DNA of 64,000 nt from Bacteroides sp. AN502(2024) (GTDB taxonomy: Bacteria; Bacteroidota; Bacteroidia; Bacteroidales; Bacteroidaceae). A program made the translations under genes and the position numbers. Below, piece by piece: positions 17,525 to 27,166 of the stretch; the stretch's first letter is position 1; the number at the start of each line of letters is the position of its first letter. The DNA is taken from positions 2,294,001-2,358,000 of the forward strand of contig NZ_JBGFSP010000003.1 in assembly GCF_041227145.1 (NCBI RefSeq). Direction: 5' to 3'. Below the pieces are notes generated by a model that saw nothing but the letters and a program-made list of their open reading frames with translations, did not search any database and was not told the DNA's origin.

Positions 17525-18100
17525 TTAAATCGGCGTGTAAATTACTGCCAATATTTTTGCAGCCTGTCCCTCATAAGCATGTACATGATGAGGGACAATG
17601 GAATCATAATAAATACTATCACCTTCTTCCAGTAAATAGACATTCTTACCGTAGCTGATTTCCATAATTCCCTCCATAACCATGATAAATTCCTCCCCTT
17701 CATGAGAAGAAAGCACGAAGTCAGTATCTTCCGTTGGCATCACATCAATAATAAACGGCTCCATGTGGCGATCTGCTTTTGACTTGGACAACGAATGATA
17801 TTCCATGTGTTTGCGAGAGCGAATTGCATTATTGGAAAAACTAATCGCGTCTTTAGCCTCTTTCTTACGACATACCACCGGCCCGACTTCATCCTGATCA
17901 TCAAGGAAAGTACCCAGACGTACCCCCAACACACGTGCAATTTTAATCAGTGGCGCAAGAGAAGGTATATCAATGTTATTCTCAATACGCTCAACCTGTT
18001 CGATAGCCAAACCCGAACGTTGCGCCAACTCTTCTATGGTTATTGATTTATCTTCGCGAAGGGCTTTAATTTTTTCGCCAACAATCTTACTTGTATCCAT
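17525..18100 (-). CDS. XRE-type transcriptional regulator with cupin domain
   Basis: 191 aa: an N-terminal helix-turn-helix of the XRE/SinR type (residues about 8-62, LREDKSITIEELAQRSGLAI) joined to a C-terminal cupin-2 barrel (about 115-190, SHEGEEFIMVMEGIMEISYG and IYYDSIVPHHVHAY). This layout is widespread in regulators of small-molecule metabolism; the cupin binds the effector. A TATTTTTG box on the minus strand at 18151-18158 is a likely -7 element. The gene points toward the guanylyltransferase gene (convergent). The regulated genes are not evident here. Confidence 0.9.
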   Translation of the reverse strand: MDTSKIVGEKIKALREDKSITIEELAQRSGLAIEQVERIENNIDIPSLAPLIKIARVLGVRLGTFLDDQDEVGPVVCRKKEAKDAISFSNNAIRSRKHMEYHSLSKSKADRHMEPFIIDVMPTEDTDFVLSSHEGEEFIMVMEGIMEISYGKNVYLLEEGDSIYYDSIVPHHVHAYEGQAAKILAVIYTPI

Positions 18101-18217
18101 TTTGAAAGAATTTTAGTGATCAAAGGTGACAAATCATAATAATTAAAATACAAAAATAGTAAAATCTTTAGATAAACACAATTATAGCCAAAGAAAATAC
18201 GACTATCGGGAAGAAAA

Positions 18218-18265
18218 AGAAAAAAACAAAAAAGCCGCTCCTCTTCTTATCATGAGGAACGGCTC
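18218..18265 (-). terminator. Terminator of rpsO
   Basis: On the minus strand, GAGCCGTTCCTC and GAGGAGCGGC(T) pair around a short loop, followed by a long run of T (A-run at 18215-18233 on the plus strand). The stem begins 24 bp after the rpsO stop codon. Confidence 0.9.
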
Positions 18266-18288
18266 TTAATCTTTTTGCGACAAGTAGA

Positions 18289-18558
18289 TTACTTACGCAA
18301 ACCGAGCTCTTTAACAATAGCGCGATATCTTTCGATATCTCTTGCCTTCAGGTAATCGAGCAAGCGACGACGCTTACCTACCAACATTGTTAACGCTCTT
18401 TCAGTACTATAATCTTTTCTGTTGAGCTTCATATGCTCAGTCAGGTGAGAAATACGGTAGGAAAACAAAGCCACCTGAGCCTCAGCTGAGCCGGTGTCAG
18501 TGTTAGACTTTCCGTACTTTCCAAAGATTTCTTGCTTTTTAGCAGCGTCTAAATACAT
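18289..18558 (-). CDS. rpsO: 30S ribosomal protein S15
   Basis: 89-aa S15, which binds 16S rRNA early in small-subunit assembly. The conserved core is present (GSAEAQVALFSYRISHLTEHMKL and LVGKRRRLLDYL). The frame is open back to 18603, but the family starts at MYLDAAKKQ, so the ATG at 18556-18558 is chosen, which gives the normal length. It is transcribed divergently from typA, with a strong promoter at 18601-18631 and a terminator just downstream, so it is a single-gene unit. Confidence 0.97.
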   Translation of the reverse strand: MYLDAAKKQEIFGKYGKSNTDTGSAEAQVALFSYRISHLTEHMKLNRKDYSTERALTMLVGKRRRLLDYLKARDIERYRAIVKELGLRK

Positions 18559-18600
18559 AATTCTTAGAATTTTAATTGATAATTTATTCTTTTGAGCGTG

Positions 18601-18631
18601 CAAAGATAGACATTATCTTTATATCACACAA
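18601..18631 (-). promoter_or_regulatory. Promoter of rpsO
   Basis: Minus-strand -33 TTG (18629-18631), a 20-bp spacer and -7 TATCTTTG (18601-18608) match the Bacteroides consensus. The -7 box is about 43 bp from the rpsO start codon. Confidence 0.85.
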
Positions 18632-18657
18632 CGATTTACAAGAAAAAATTGCTACCA

Positions 18658-18692
18658 TTGCATATATTTCTAATCCTATTTTCGTACCTTTG
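18658..18692 (+). promoter_or_regulatory. Probable promoter of typA
   Basis: -7 TACCTTTG at 18685-18692, 21 bp before the typA start codon. The nearest TTG upstream (18658-18660) is 24 bp away, longer than usual, so the -33 assignment is weak. Confidence 0.6.
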
Positions 18693-18713
18693 CGGCCAAA
18701 TAATAGGTATTAT

Positions 18714-20513
18714 ATGCAAAATATTCGAAATATTGCAATCATTGCCCATGTTGACCATGGGAAAACAACGCTGGTTGACAAGATGTTATTGGCTGGAAAT
18801 TTATTCCGCAGCAACCAAAATAGTGGTGAACTTATTCTGGATAACAACGATTTGGAACGTGAACGTGGTATAACGATTCTCTCCAAAAACGTATCCATCA
18901 ATTACAACGGTACAAAAATTAATATTATTGATACTCCGGGACACAGTGACTTCGGTGGTGAGGTAGAGCGTGTATTGAATATGGCCGACGGCTGTATTCT
19001 GCTGGTGGACGCCTTTGAAGGTCCGATGCCCCAAACTCGTTTCGTGTTACAAAAAGCACTGGAGATAGGTTTGAAACCTATCGTGGTAGTTAATAAGGTA
19101 GATAAACCTAACTGCCGTCCGGAAGAAGTTTACGAAATGGTCTTTGATTTGATGTTCAGCCTGAACGCAACAGAAGAGCAACTGGACTTTCCCGTGATCT
19201 ACGGTTCCGCCAAAAACAATTGGATGAGCACTGACTGGAAGCAACAGACTGACAGCATTACTCCGTTACTGGACTGTATCATCGAAAACATTCCGGCACC
19301 GCAACAGTTGGAGGGTACTCCCCAGCTGTTGATCACTTCTCTAGATTATTCTTCTTATACCGGTCGTATCGCTGTAGGTCGTGTACATCGCGGTACATTA
19401 AAAGAAGGTATGAATATAACGCTCGCGAAACGTAACGGTGATATGTTCAAGAGCAAAATCAAAGAACTCCATGTTTTCGAAGGTTTAGGCCGCGTGAAAA
19501 CAAACGAAGTTTCTTCCGGTGACATCTGCGCACTAGTAGGTATCGACGGATTCGAAATTGGAGATACAGTTTGTGATTTTGAAAATCCGGAAGCATTGCC
19601 GCCAATCGCTATTGATGAGCCGACCATGAGTATGTTGTTTACCATCAATGATTCTCCTTTCTTCGGAAAGGACGGTAAGTTTGTGACTTCACGACACATC
19701 CATGACCGCTTGATGAAAGAACTCGATAAGAATCTGGCTCTTCGCGTGAAGAAGAGTGAAGAAGACGGTAAATGGATTGTTTCCGGCCGTGGTGTACTCC
19801 ACCTTTCCGTATTAATCGAAACAATGCGTCGCGAGGGGTACGAATTGCAGGTAGGTCAGCCGCAGGTTATCTTCAAAGAAATCGACGAAGTGAAATGCGA
19901 GCCGATTGAAGAGTTGACCATCAATGTACCGGAAGAATATTCCAGCAAGATTATTGATATGGTCACCCGTCGTAAAGGTGAGATGGTGAAGATGGAAAAT
20001 ACGGGCGAACGCATCAACCTTGAGTTCAACATGCCTTCACGCGGTATCATCGGTTTGCGTACGAATGTACTGACAGCTTCTGCCGGTGAAGCCATTATGG
20101 CGCACCGTTTCAAAGAATATCAGCCGTACAAAGGAGAAATCGAACGCCGTACCAACGGTTCTATGATTGCTATGGAAAGCGGAACAGCTTTCGCTTATGC
20201 CATCGACAAATTACAGGATCGTGGTAAATTCTTTATTTTCCCGCAAGACGAAGTTTATGCAGGACAAGTAGTAGGCGAACACTCTCATGACAACGATCTG
20301 GTTATCAACGTAACTAAATCGAAGAAATTGACGAATATGCGTGCTTCCGGTTCAGATGAAAAAGCACGTCTGATTCCGCCCATTCAGTTCTCACTTGAAG
20401 AAGCACTGGAATATATTAAGGAAGACGAATATGTAGAAGTTACTCCCAAAGCAATGCGTATACGTAAAGTGATTTTGGATGAAATCGAACGTAAACGTGC
20501 AAACAAGAACTGA
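18714..20513 (+). CDS. typA: Ribosome-associated GTPase TypA/BipA
   Basis: 599-aa translational GTPase of the EF-G/LepA class that binds ribosomes and affects assembly and stress growth. The frame is open from 18576, but the family begins at [19 protein letters not shown], so the ATG at 18714 is the start. G-motifs are AHVDHGKTT (G1), RERGITI (G2), [10 protein letters not shown] (G3) and NKVDKP (G4). EF-G-like domains III and V and the BipA-specific C-terminal domain (about residues 480-599, with [13 protein letters not shown]) follow. Length is typical. The start codon is only 21 bp from the -7 box, so the leader is very short. Confidence 0.97.
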   Translation: MQNIRNIAIIAHVDHGKTTLVDKMLLAGNLFRSNQNSGELILDNNDLERERGITILSKNVSINYNGTKINIIDTPGHSDFGGEVERVLNMADGCILLVDAFEGPMPQTRFVLQKALEIGLKPIVVVNKVDKPNCRPEEVYEMVFDLMFSLNATEEQLDFPVIYGSAKNNWMSTDWKQQTDSITPLLDCIIENIPAPQQLEGTPQLLITSLDYSSYTGRIAVGRVHRGTLKEGMNITLAKRNGDMFKSKIKELHVFEGLGRVKTNEVSSGDICALVGIDGFEIGDTVCDFENPEALPPIAIDEPTMSMLFTINDSPFFGKDGKFVTSRHIHDRLMKELDKNLALRVKKSEEDGKWIVSGRGVLHLSVLIETMRREGYELQVGQPQVIFKEIDEVKCEPIEELTINVPEEYSSKIIDMVTRRKGEMVKMENTGERINLEFNMPSRGIIGLRTNVLTASAGEAIMAHRFKEYQPYKGEIERRTNGSMIAMESGTAFAYAIDKLQDRGKFFIFPQDEVYAGQVVGEHSHDNDLVINVTKSKKLTNMRASGSDEKARLIPPIQFSLEEALEYIKEDEYVEVTPKAMRIRKVILDEIERKRANKN

Positions 20514-20539
20514 TATTTGCGGATATCTATATAACGAGA

Positions 20540-20637
20540 GAGGGTGTGCCATAATGCCTAAATATAAAGATTTACCCCTGTCACAGATAGCTATAGCAGG
20601 GGTAAATTCCTCAAAAAGGGAATTTTGACACACCCTC
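20540..20637. repeat. 98-bp palindromic mini-element, copy A
   Basis: The ends form the inverted repeat GAGGGTGTG(C/T)CA, and an inner inverted repeat TTTACCCCTG / CAGGGGTAAA makes a second stem. The reverse complement matches the element at 45337-45434 over the whole 98 bp at about nine bases in ten. The ends show no clear target duplication. The element sits 26 bp after typA and may also serve as its terminator. Confidence 0.88.
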
Positions 20638-20683
20638 TTTTCTGTCTATATATGTTTTTCCTGTATACTACTATATTATTTAA

Positions 20684-20711
20684 AAGAGGGTGTCCAAAAA
20701 GGTACCCTCTT
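20684..20711. terminator. Short hairpin related to the mini-element ends
   Basis: AAGAGGGT / ACCCTCTT with a 12-nt loop beginning GTCCAAAA. The arm resembles the end of the 98-bp element. It lies between typA and the convergent susD gene and may terminate either transcript. Confidence 0.5.
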
Positions 20712-20824
20712 CCCAATTTACCTCTTTCAAATTTGTGTAACTGCTATAAATCTCTTACCACAACAACTTTATTGTATACTAAAAATCAATACTTTTTTAT
20801 ATTTTAGTTCCTATTGAAAAACTA

Positions 20825-22852
20825 TTATTCGATAGCAGGTTCGCTTGTTTTGCTTGGCCAATATGGATTTTGGTAAAGCACAGAACTGTCGACTGAACGG
20901 TCCGGAGACAGAAGCTCCATTTGCCGTATCGGCACTGGATACAAGTAGTATGCCTTAGCGAATGTGTAACCGTCAAATGCAGCGTTATTTGCTTTTACGA
21001 TTGAGTACGGACGTACATACTTACCCAATTCTTTGGCTGACATATTGGCCGTTGAGCTACCGTCTGATACAATTTTGTATTTGGGATCGCCTTTGTCATT
21101 CTTCATTGCCACATAGTCATCATAAGCCTCATCCCAAAAATTGAATCCTTCCGGAATATATTTGGTTGTGAGCAACTGATCCATGGCTCTCCAACGCATC
21201 AGGTCGTCCCAACGCATACCTTCACCGATGAATTCGCAACGACGTTCGCGGCGGATATTGAATAAAGTTTCGTTTATCAATGTAGAACCGGAGTATTTAG
21301 CCCAGTCTACTTCCTTGCTCATATCCGTATTGTGGATGGTCTTTTCGTAATCTGTGTCCACTCCGCCACGTTTGCGGATAGCGGTCCAGTATTGGGCTGC
21401 CTTTCCATCGATCTTACCGTTTCTCAGGTAATATGCTTCCAGATAGTTAAGGTAAGCCTCCACACCACGATAGATGATGCATCCTGTGGTCGACTGGTCG
21501 GAACCGGAAATGATCTGGTCTTTCTTATAAGTCAGGCACTTACGGATGCGATATCCTGTCAAGTCTCTGACTTCCTGCAATTCAAAGAGGGCAGGTTCGC
21601 CGAACTCGGGCATAACGCCGTCACCATCGGCTCTCGGGGCTTGCTTGTCTTTCTCACCGAATAAGAAAAGTTGCAGGCGCTGGTCACGTCCCTCCTTTTC
21701 TTTCTGAATTCTGCTGTCACCTTTAAACCCGCTGTTGCTGGCATACCAAGGCAATCCGTTCTCCATCAGGAAAGTCTGTACATAACTCCTCAACATTCCA
21801 TTGTTTCCACCTGAATAAATATAGTTGGGAGCACCGTGGCTAATGTTGATACTTCCCGAACGAAGATAGTCTTTCCAGAAAAGAACTTCGGAATAACCAC
21901 TCATATCTTCGGCAGAAAACATTTCAAAGTAAGGATTCCAACCGGAATATTCGCTGTCGCTGGGCGGATTGAATACTCCTGTGTTTTCAGTCAGTGTGAT
22001 AGCGTCCGCTACTTGTGAAGCTGCATCCATACACTGGTCGAGGAAGAAGTTGATTTCAGCCGCTACATCAAGTGAGAAATTCGGATGTACTCTCTTTCCC
22101 GGCCATGTTTCGTCACCCGGCACGCGGCCTGTCCCCTGATGATATTTCTCAAATGTGGCTTCGTATAATGCCACACGTGATTTGAGCAGCAATGCACATT
22201 GCTTATTCAGGCGATTATTGTTCATGAAGCCTTGGTTCTTCATTGCTCCGATGGCTTTGTCGAGATCTTCGAGAATGAAGCGGGCCACTTTATTGCGTGG
22301 CTGACGTACACTCTTTTCAATCAGTATCGCTTCATCATCCGGAAGCACCTCGGTAATGATAGGATAATCCCCGTATTTACGTAGCTGGTTGTAATATATC
22401 AAGGCACGCATGAAATACATTTCACCGATGTAGTGTTTGATTTCATCTTCTGCCCCCGAAATCTTTCCAGCTTCGTATTTAGGCAGCACCTGTTCGAAAA
22501 AGTAGTTGCAATAACGGGCCAGTGACAATCCGTTGGACCAGTTGTTATTATTTGAAGGAACTTTCCAGATTCCTTTTTCATAGTAAGTAGAGTTATAGCC
22601 ACCCACTACCATGTTGTCTGTACCGCCATCATTGTTTACCGTACCGGCATTCCATCCGCCATGTGTTGAGAACATAGAGTTGTATTTTGAAATGGTATAT
22701 GCCGCCAGGTGGTCTACAGTCTGGAAATACTCTTGCGGGGTGACCTGATCCAGCGGCTCTCTGTCCAAAAAGTCGTTGCACGAAGTCAGAGCTATGGATA
22801 CTCCCGCTACGAGGCTAGCCTGCGCCACGATATATTTCATTTTAATTTTCAT
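20825..22852 (-). CDS. SusD/RagB-family surface glycan-binding lipoprotein
   Basis: 675-aa lipoprotein; the lipobox IALTSCNDFLD gives Cys25. The SusD_RagB tetratricopeptide-like fold is shown by the N-terminal DREPLDQVTPQEYFQ segment, the middle YFMRALIYYNQLRKYGDYPI segment and the C-terminal NIRRERRCEFIGEGMRWDDLMRWR signature. SusD proteins cap the SusC barrel and hand glycan to it. It starts 14 bp after the susC stop (same strand), so the two genes are one operon. The element is a minimal PUL: no hydrolase or sensor is attached, although a GH95 gene lies 1.6 kb upstream. The glycan is unknown. Confidence 0.95.
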   Translation of the reverse strand: MKIKMKYIVAQASLVAGVSIALTSCNDFLDREPLDQVTPQEYFQTVDHLAAYTISKYNSMFSTHGGWNAGTVNNDGGTDNMVVGGYNSTYYEKGIWKVPSNNNNWSNGLSLARYCNYFFEQVLPKYEAGKISGAEDEIKHYIGEMYFMRALIYYNQLRKYGDYPIITEVLPDDEAILIEKSVRQPRNKVARFILEDLDKAIGAMKNQGFMNNNRLNKQCALLLKSRVALYEATFEKYHQGTGRVPGDETWPGKRVHPNFSLDVAAEINFFLDQCMDAASQVADAITLTENTGVFNPPSDSEYSGWNPYFEMFSAEDMSGYSEVLFWKDYLRSGSINISHGAPNYIYSGGNNGMLRSYVQTFLMENGLPWYASNSGFKGDSRIQKEKEGRDQRLQLFLFGEKDKQAPRADGDGVMPEFGEPALFELQEVRDLTGYRIRKCLTYKKDQIISGSDQSTTGCIIYRGVEAYLNYLEAYYLRNGKIDGKAAQYWTAIRKRGGVDTDYEKTIHNTDMSKEVDWAKYSGSTLINETLFNIRRERRCEFIGEGMRWDDLMRWRAMDQLLTTKYIPEGFNFWDEAYDDYVAMKNDKGDPKYKIVSDGSSTANMSAKELGKYVRPYSIVKANNAAFDGYTFAKAYYLYPVPIRQMELLSPDRSVDSSVLYQNPYWPSKTSEPAIE

Positions 22853-22866
22853 AATCTTGGTGTTTT

Positions 22867-25800
22867 TTAGAAGTTAACATTTAAACCGACTGAAATGACT
22901 CTCTGCAACGGATACAGTTTACCGTTATTCGCATCATATGTACTTCCGATTGCTTCCGGGTCGAAGATGCCTGTGATATCAGAGAAAGTAAGCAGGTTGT
23001 CTCCGGATACATAGACACGTACAGACGACATACCTGCTTTTTCTGTCCATGTTTTAGGCAAAGTATAGCCTATCTGGATATTTTTCAGACGACAATAAGC
23101 TGCGTTTTGCAAATAACGGCTCTGTACATTCGTATTCTTACCACCGTTTCTTGCTACACGTGGGTAGTAAGCGTTGGTGTTTGCTCCCAAAGGATCACCT
23201 TCCGGACGCCAGAAATCCCAATGTTCCTTGAAACCGGTAGCCTGCCATTGTCCAAGACCGGTTGACCCCCAGAAGTACGGACCCTGCAGCCAATAGTCAC
23301 GTTTGCCGATACCCTGGAAGAATGCACGGAAGTCGATTCCTTTCCAGCTTGCATCAATAGTCAGACCGTAGTTAAAGCGCGGTGTACTGTTCCCCAGAAT
23401 AACGCGGTCACCTGTATCTCCCAGCTTATTGCTTCCTGTGCTGATCTTGCCATCACCATTGAGGTCGGCGTACATAATGTCACCTGCTCCCCATTTATTA
23501 CCCAAGGCCGATTGGTCTACTTTTGCCAGATGAGCGTCCATTTCTTCCTGGCTTTGTGCGATACCGATTGTTTTGTATCCCCAGATATTATTGAGTTTCT
23601 GACCTTTGTAATAAGTACCGATGTTGTAGTCTTCATTCGGATATTTCAGAATTTTCTGCTGAGAATCAGACAGAACGAATTTCACGCCATAAGAAAAATC
23701 CCGGATACGGTCTCTCCAACCCAGTTCAAGTTCAAAGCCGTAGGATTTCATATCCGCATTATTGATCTTTGGCACTCCGGTACCCAGAGATGCAGCCAAT
23801 TCAGGGGCCGGCCCGATCATATCGTAAGTATAACGAACGAAGTAGTCGAACGAACCGGTCAAGCGGTTGTTAAATAATCCCCAGTCCAAACCGACATCCC
23901 ATGTTTCGATGGTTTCCCATGTTTTCTTCATGCTGACAATGCCCGGATTGTTGGCATAGTTAGGTAATCCTCCGTTCAGCAACCAGCCATAGTTGGAGCC
24001 TGTCGGCATAGTCTGATAGAAAGGATACCATGCGTCTTTGGTATCTGTATTACCTAATTGTCCCCAAGAGGCGCGGAGTTTCAATGTACCGATGCTACAT
24101 TTTTCGGCGATTCTTTCAAAGAATGGTTCTTGTGCAACGTTCCATCCGGCAGAGAACGAAGGGAAGAATCCCCAGCGTTTGTCACCTATAAAACGTGACG
24201 AACCGTCGTAACGTCCGTTAGCTTCCACCATGTATCGGTCTTTATAATTGTAGTTGATACGTCCGAAGAAACCGGCTACGGCATTGTGGGCATATCCTCC
24301 CCATGCTTTCGGATCTTCAGTGGCTGTGCTGATGGTAGGCACTGAACTTGAAATCAGTGTACTCTTTTGAGCCTGGACAGAACGGGTTTTATAAAGCTCA
24401 CTGTTGAAACCGGCCATAACTTTGAAGTAGTGTCCGCTGTCAAACTGTTTAAAGTAATCCGAGTAGATGTTGGTCGTATAGTAATTTTCTTTATATGAAT
24501 ACTCGTTTACCTGAGAGAGGCCGAGTGCGCCTCCGTTCCATGAAATCAGGTACGGTTCGTTATCTGCGTTGTATGCATATACCGGCAATACATCCCAGTG
24601 TTCGTTCGTGTTCATTGTGCGTAAACTACCTTCCACGTTGATTCTCCAGTTTTTGATGGGCTCGAAAATGAACTGTAGCTGTTGAGTGTTCAGATCTTTC
24701 TGATTGATCTGTTTTCCACCGTTTTCCAACTGTTCGATTTCCATGCCTTCTAGCGGATGTCCGTTCGGGTCGTAAGCCGGGTTGGTCGGCCAGCGACGGG
24801 CGATGTTGTGAAAGAAGAGACCTGTCAGGTATGACGGGCGGTCAAAGTCTTCGCGTGTCCATTTGGTTGAGTAAGTGACAGTGAACCAATCAGCAATCTG
24901 GCTTGTGATTTTACCGTTCATCGTATAACGTTGGAAATTATCGCTGCCATGGCGAAGCAGACCGTTCTGGTCAAGGAAGCTTCCGCTGATGGTATACTGC
25001 GTTTTCTCCGAACCTCCACTGATGCTCAGGCTGTGCTCTTGTGACGGAACCCAGTCATTATAGAACTCTTTGAACCAGTCGGTGTTGGCATTAGCACCGC
25101 CATAAGCCTGCCATTTACGGGTTCGTTCGTCCATGGTCGTTGTTTCTTTCCGGGTTCCGGCTTGATAGGCAAGAATACGGTCGAGTGCTTCTTGGCTGAA
25201 TGGACCTGAGTCACCGGCATTTTCAGCTGCACGATTAAAGTAGAGTGCGAATTGATAGGAGTCCATCATTTCCGGAACACAAAGCGCATCGGAGAAACGT
25301 ACGTTACCGTTATAGCTAACTTTTGTTTTGCCGCTCTTACCACTCTTCGTTGCAACGAGGATTACACCGAATGCGGCACGGGCACCATAGATAGAAGCAG
25401 AAGCTGCATCCTTCAGTACGGATACGTTTTCTATGTCGTTCGGATTAACCGAGTTCAGGTCACCTTCGATGCCATCGATCAAAATAAGAGGAGAAGATCC
25501 GGAGCCGTCGCCAATAGTACCGGCACCACGGATATTGATACTCATTGAGCTATCCAGCGCACCGCCGGAGTTGCCCACCGAGAGGTTCAGACCCGGCACT
25601 ACACCCTGTAATGCCTGTGATACATTTTGCACCGGACGGGCTTCGAGTACTTCAGAGTTTACCATACCGACAGCACCGGTTACGTTCACCTTCTTTTGTG
25701 AACCATAGCCCACGATAACAACTTCATCCAGTACTTCGGTGTCTTCTTTCATCGTAATGTGGAGAGTTGCGCCTTCAGCTTTGACTGTAACGGTTTGATA

Positions 25801-26127
25801 GCCAATGTAGGAGATCTCGAGCGTAGCGCCTTTAGGTGCATCGATAGAGAATTTTCCCTCCATATCAGTGATGGTACCCATAGTGTCATTGTCTTTCACT
25901 TTGACGGATACACCAATCATGGCTTCTCCGTTCTGGTCCAGTACCGTACCTGTTGTTTTCACTTTCTGCTGCTGTACGGAGGTGATTTCGTGTTTTTCGT
26001 AAGTATCGGCTGCCGCTTGCTGAGGTGTAGCACACCATAGCATGATAGAAGCTGCGATTGCCATTTTCAGGCAAATTGTTTCTCGAAACCGGATTAGGTT
26101 CGGAAACAGGTTAATTTTTTCTGCCAT
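22867..26127 (-). CDS. SusC/RagA-family TonB-dependent outer-membrane transporter
   Basis: 1086-aa transporter. After a signal region (residues 1-40) comes a carboxypeptidase-D-like regulatory domain (about 56-130, TVLDQNGEAMIGVSVKVKDN), the TonB box/plug (about 133-260, DEVVIVGYGSQKKVNVTGAV, then NIRGAGTIGDGSGSSPLILI) and a 22-strand barrel ending in the aromatic-polar pattern VISVGLNVNF. No STN domain is present, so it should not signal to a FecR anti-sigma factor. This fits the absence of a sigma/FecR pair next to it. It forms an operon with susD. The annotated start is the first Met; MAIAASIML farther in is a possible alternative. Confidence 0.95.
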   Translation of the reverse strand: MAEKINLFPNLIRFRETICLKMAIAASIMLWCATPQQAAADTYEKHEITSVQQQKVKTTGTVLDQNGEAMIGVSVKVKDNDTMGTITDMEGKFSIDAPKGATLEISYIGYQTVTVKAEGATLHITMKEDTEVLDEVVIVGYGSQKKVNVTGAVGMVNSEVLEARPVQNVSQALQGVVPGLNLSVGNSGGALDSSMSINIRGAGTIGDGSGSSPLILIDGIEGDLNSVNPNDIENVSVLKDAASASIYGARAAFGVILVATKSGKSGKTKVSYNGNVRFSDALCVPEMMDSYQFALYFNRAAENAGDSGPFSQEALDRILAYQAGTRKETTTMDERTRKWQAYGGANANTDWFKEFYNDWVPSQEHSLSISGGSEKTQYTISGSFLDQNGLLRHGSDNFQRYTMNGKITSQIADWFTVTYSTKWTREDFDRPSYLTGLFFHNIARRWPTNPAYDPNGHPLEGMEIEQLENGGKQINQKDLNTQQLQFIFEPIKNWRINVEGSLRTMNTNEHWDVLPVYAYNADNEPYLISWNGGALGLSQVNEYSYKENYYTTNIYSDYFKQFDSGHYFKVMAGFNSELYKTRSVQAQKSTLISSSVPTISTATEDPKAWGGYAHNAVAGFFGRINYNYKDRYMVEANGRYDGSSRFIGDKRWGFFPSFSAGWNVAQEPFFERIAEKCSIGTLKLRASWGQLGNTDTKDAWYPFYQTMPTGSNYGWLLNGGLPNYANNPGIVSMKKTWETIETWDVGLDWGLFNNRLTGSFDYFVRYTYDMIGPAPELAASLGTGVPKINNADMKSYGFELELGWRDRIRDFSYGVKFVLSDSQQKILKYPNEDYNIGTYYKGQKLNNIWGYKTIGIAQSQEEMDAHLAKVDQSALGNKWGAGDIMYADLNGDGKISTGSNKLGDTGDRVILGNSTPRFNYGLTIDASWKGIDFRAFFQGIGKRDYWLQGPYFWGSTGLGQWQATGFKEHWDFWRPEGDPLGANTNAYYPRVARNGGKNTNVQSRYLQNAAYCRLKNIQIGYTLPKTWTEKAGMSSVRVYVSGDNLLTFSDITGIFDPEAIGSTYDANNGKLYPLQRVISVGLNVNF

Positions 26128-26393
26128 ACGCTAAATTGTTCGGTTAAATATTAATTTGATTGTTTGTTTTGAGATTCCGGATTTATTCTATTTCCGGAAT
26201 AAGGTTTGTAAAAGATTTGTTTCTCTACTTCATAAGCATAATTATTGGAGGTTAATGTATGTATGTCATTCTTTTCTTACTTCTTTCTGAACCATGCTGA
26301 TTTGTTTTGTTAATTTGTTTATTAAAAAGTAATTAAGTCCTAACAGTACTTGGCAAGATGTTGAATGACTCCTTGAAAAAAAACATATTTCTG

Positions 26394-26424
26394 TTGCTTT
26401 ATGCAAAAAAAATACATACTTTTG
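26394..26424 (+). promoter_or_regulatory. Orphan consensus promoter divergent from susC
   Basis: -33 TTG (26394-26396), exactly 20 bp, then -7 TACTTTTG (26417-26424): one of the best matches to the Bacteroides consensus in the window. No gene follows on the plus strand, so it probably drives a non-coding RNA. Confidence 0.7.
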
Positions 26425-26430
26425 TCCCAT

Positions 26431-26656
26431 CATAGTATTACATAATGAAATAAACGGCAAATATTCATAGAAATATGAAACAGTTCATGGGTGATATGCC
26501 ATAGGTTTCTTTCTTTAATAAAAGACTATGAAAATAGTTACTAAGTTCTGTTAGAACTTATCCCATTTTTATTCCATTCATAATGCATGGTGAGCATTAT
26601 TTAATATTAATAATGAGAACCTCTTTCCCGAGAAAAATTTTCTCTCTTTTTGTTTT
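26431..26656 (+). ncRNA. Candidate small RNA upstream of susC
   Basis: The start is inferred about 7 nt after the orphan -7 box. Two possible 3' ends are visible: the perfect hairpin AAGTTCT-GTT-AGAACTT (26543-26559) followed by a T-rich stretch, and GAGAAAA-A-TTTTCTC (26630-26644) followed by TCTTTTTGTTTT, which looks like a true terminator. The frames inside are tiny (at most 8 codons). Small RNAs next to susC operons are known in Bacteroides (for example the DonS type), but no family is assigned here. Confidence 0.45.
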
Positions 26657-26902
26657 GAGACTTTACATTAAGATTTTGTCTTTTCATTCCGGCTTTCTAT
26701 CCGGTTCTGTCTAATAGTATTTAACGTAAGTTTGATATAAAATCAGGAAATGAAAAGTTACCCGTCATTGATAAAATTCATATCAATGGCGGGTTGCATC
26801 ACACATTGCCACATACGCATAAGTAAATCGGTTCTCCGGATTTATTCAATCCGGTTTCCTTTGATTGCCTAATCGGATTCACCGCTTTGCCTATTCCGAC
26901 TT

Positions 26903-26990
26903 CGTATGACTATAGTTTCCCTTGCGCATGACTATAGTCTCCCTTGCGTATAACTATAGTCATACGCAAAGTATACTATAGTTATACGAA
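26903..26990. repeat. Four tandem units of 22 bp (core ACTATAGT)
   Basis: CTATAG occurs at 26910, 26932, 26954 and 26976, an exact 22-bp period. Units carry GCGTATGACTATAGT or close variants. The third and fourth are near-palindromes (GTATAACTATAGTCATAC). The layout suits cooperative binding on one face of the helix. Confidence 0.8.
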
Positions 26991-27166
26991 ATAAAATTGC
27001 CTAACGGACAGCATCCTGGCAGGCTATTGTCCCAATTAGAGATGCATGTGGAAATCATCTTCTATAGAACTGTCTCAACGGGCCCTCATCATGCAATTCT
27101 CAATCAGAGAGGCTCCATTGCCATGGCTCATAATTATAGAAAGTCTTGTGAATGAGTATGCGTTGG

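Larger units (their letters stand above)
26128..27166. other. Gene-free region upstream of susC
   Basis: About 1 kb without a supported gene. It holds the 5' leader of susC (a small inverted repeat ATTCCGG/CCGGAAT at 26173-26199), a plus-strand orphan promoter with a candidate ncRNA (26394-26656), and a 4 x 22-bp array (26903-26990). An open frame at 26266-26460 is not convincing. Confidence 0.7.

Noticed and set aside
26266..26460. 64-aa minus-strand open frame upstream of susC
   Set aside because: Overlaps the orphan promoter, has no homologous features and poor composition.
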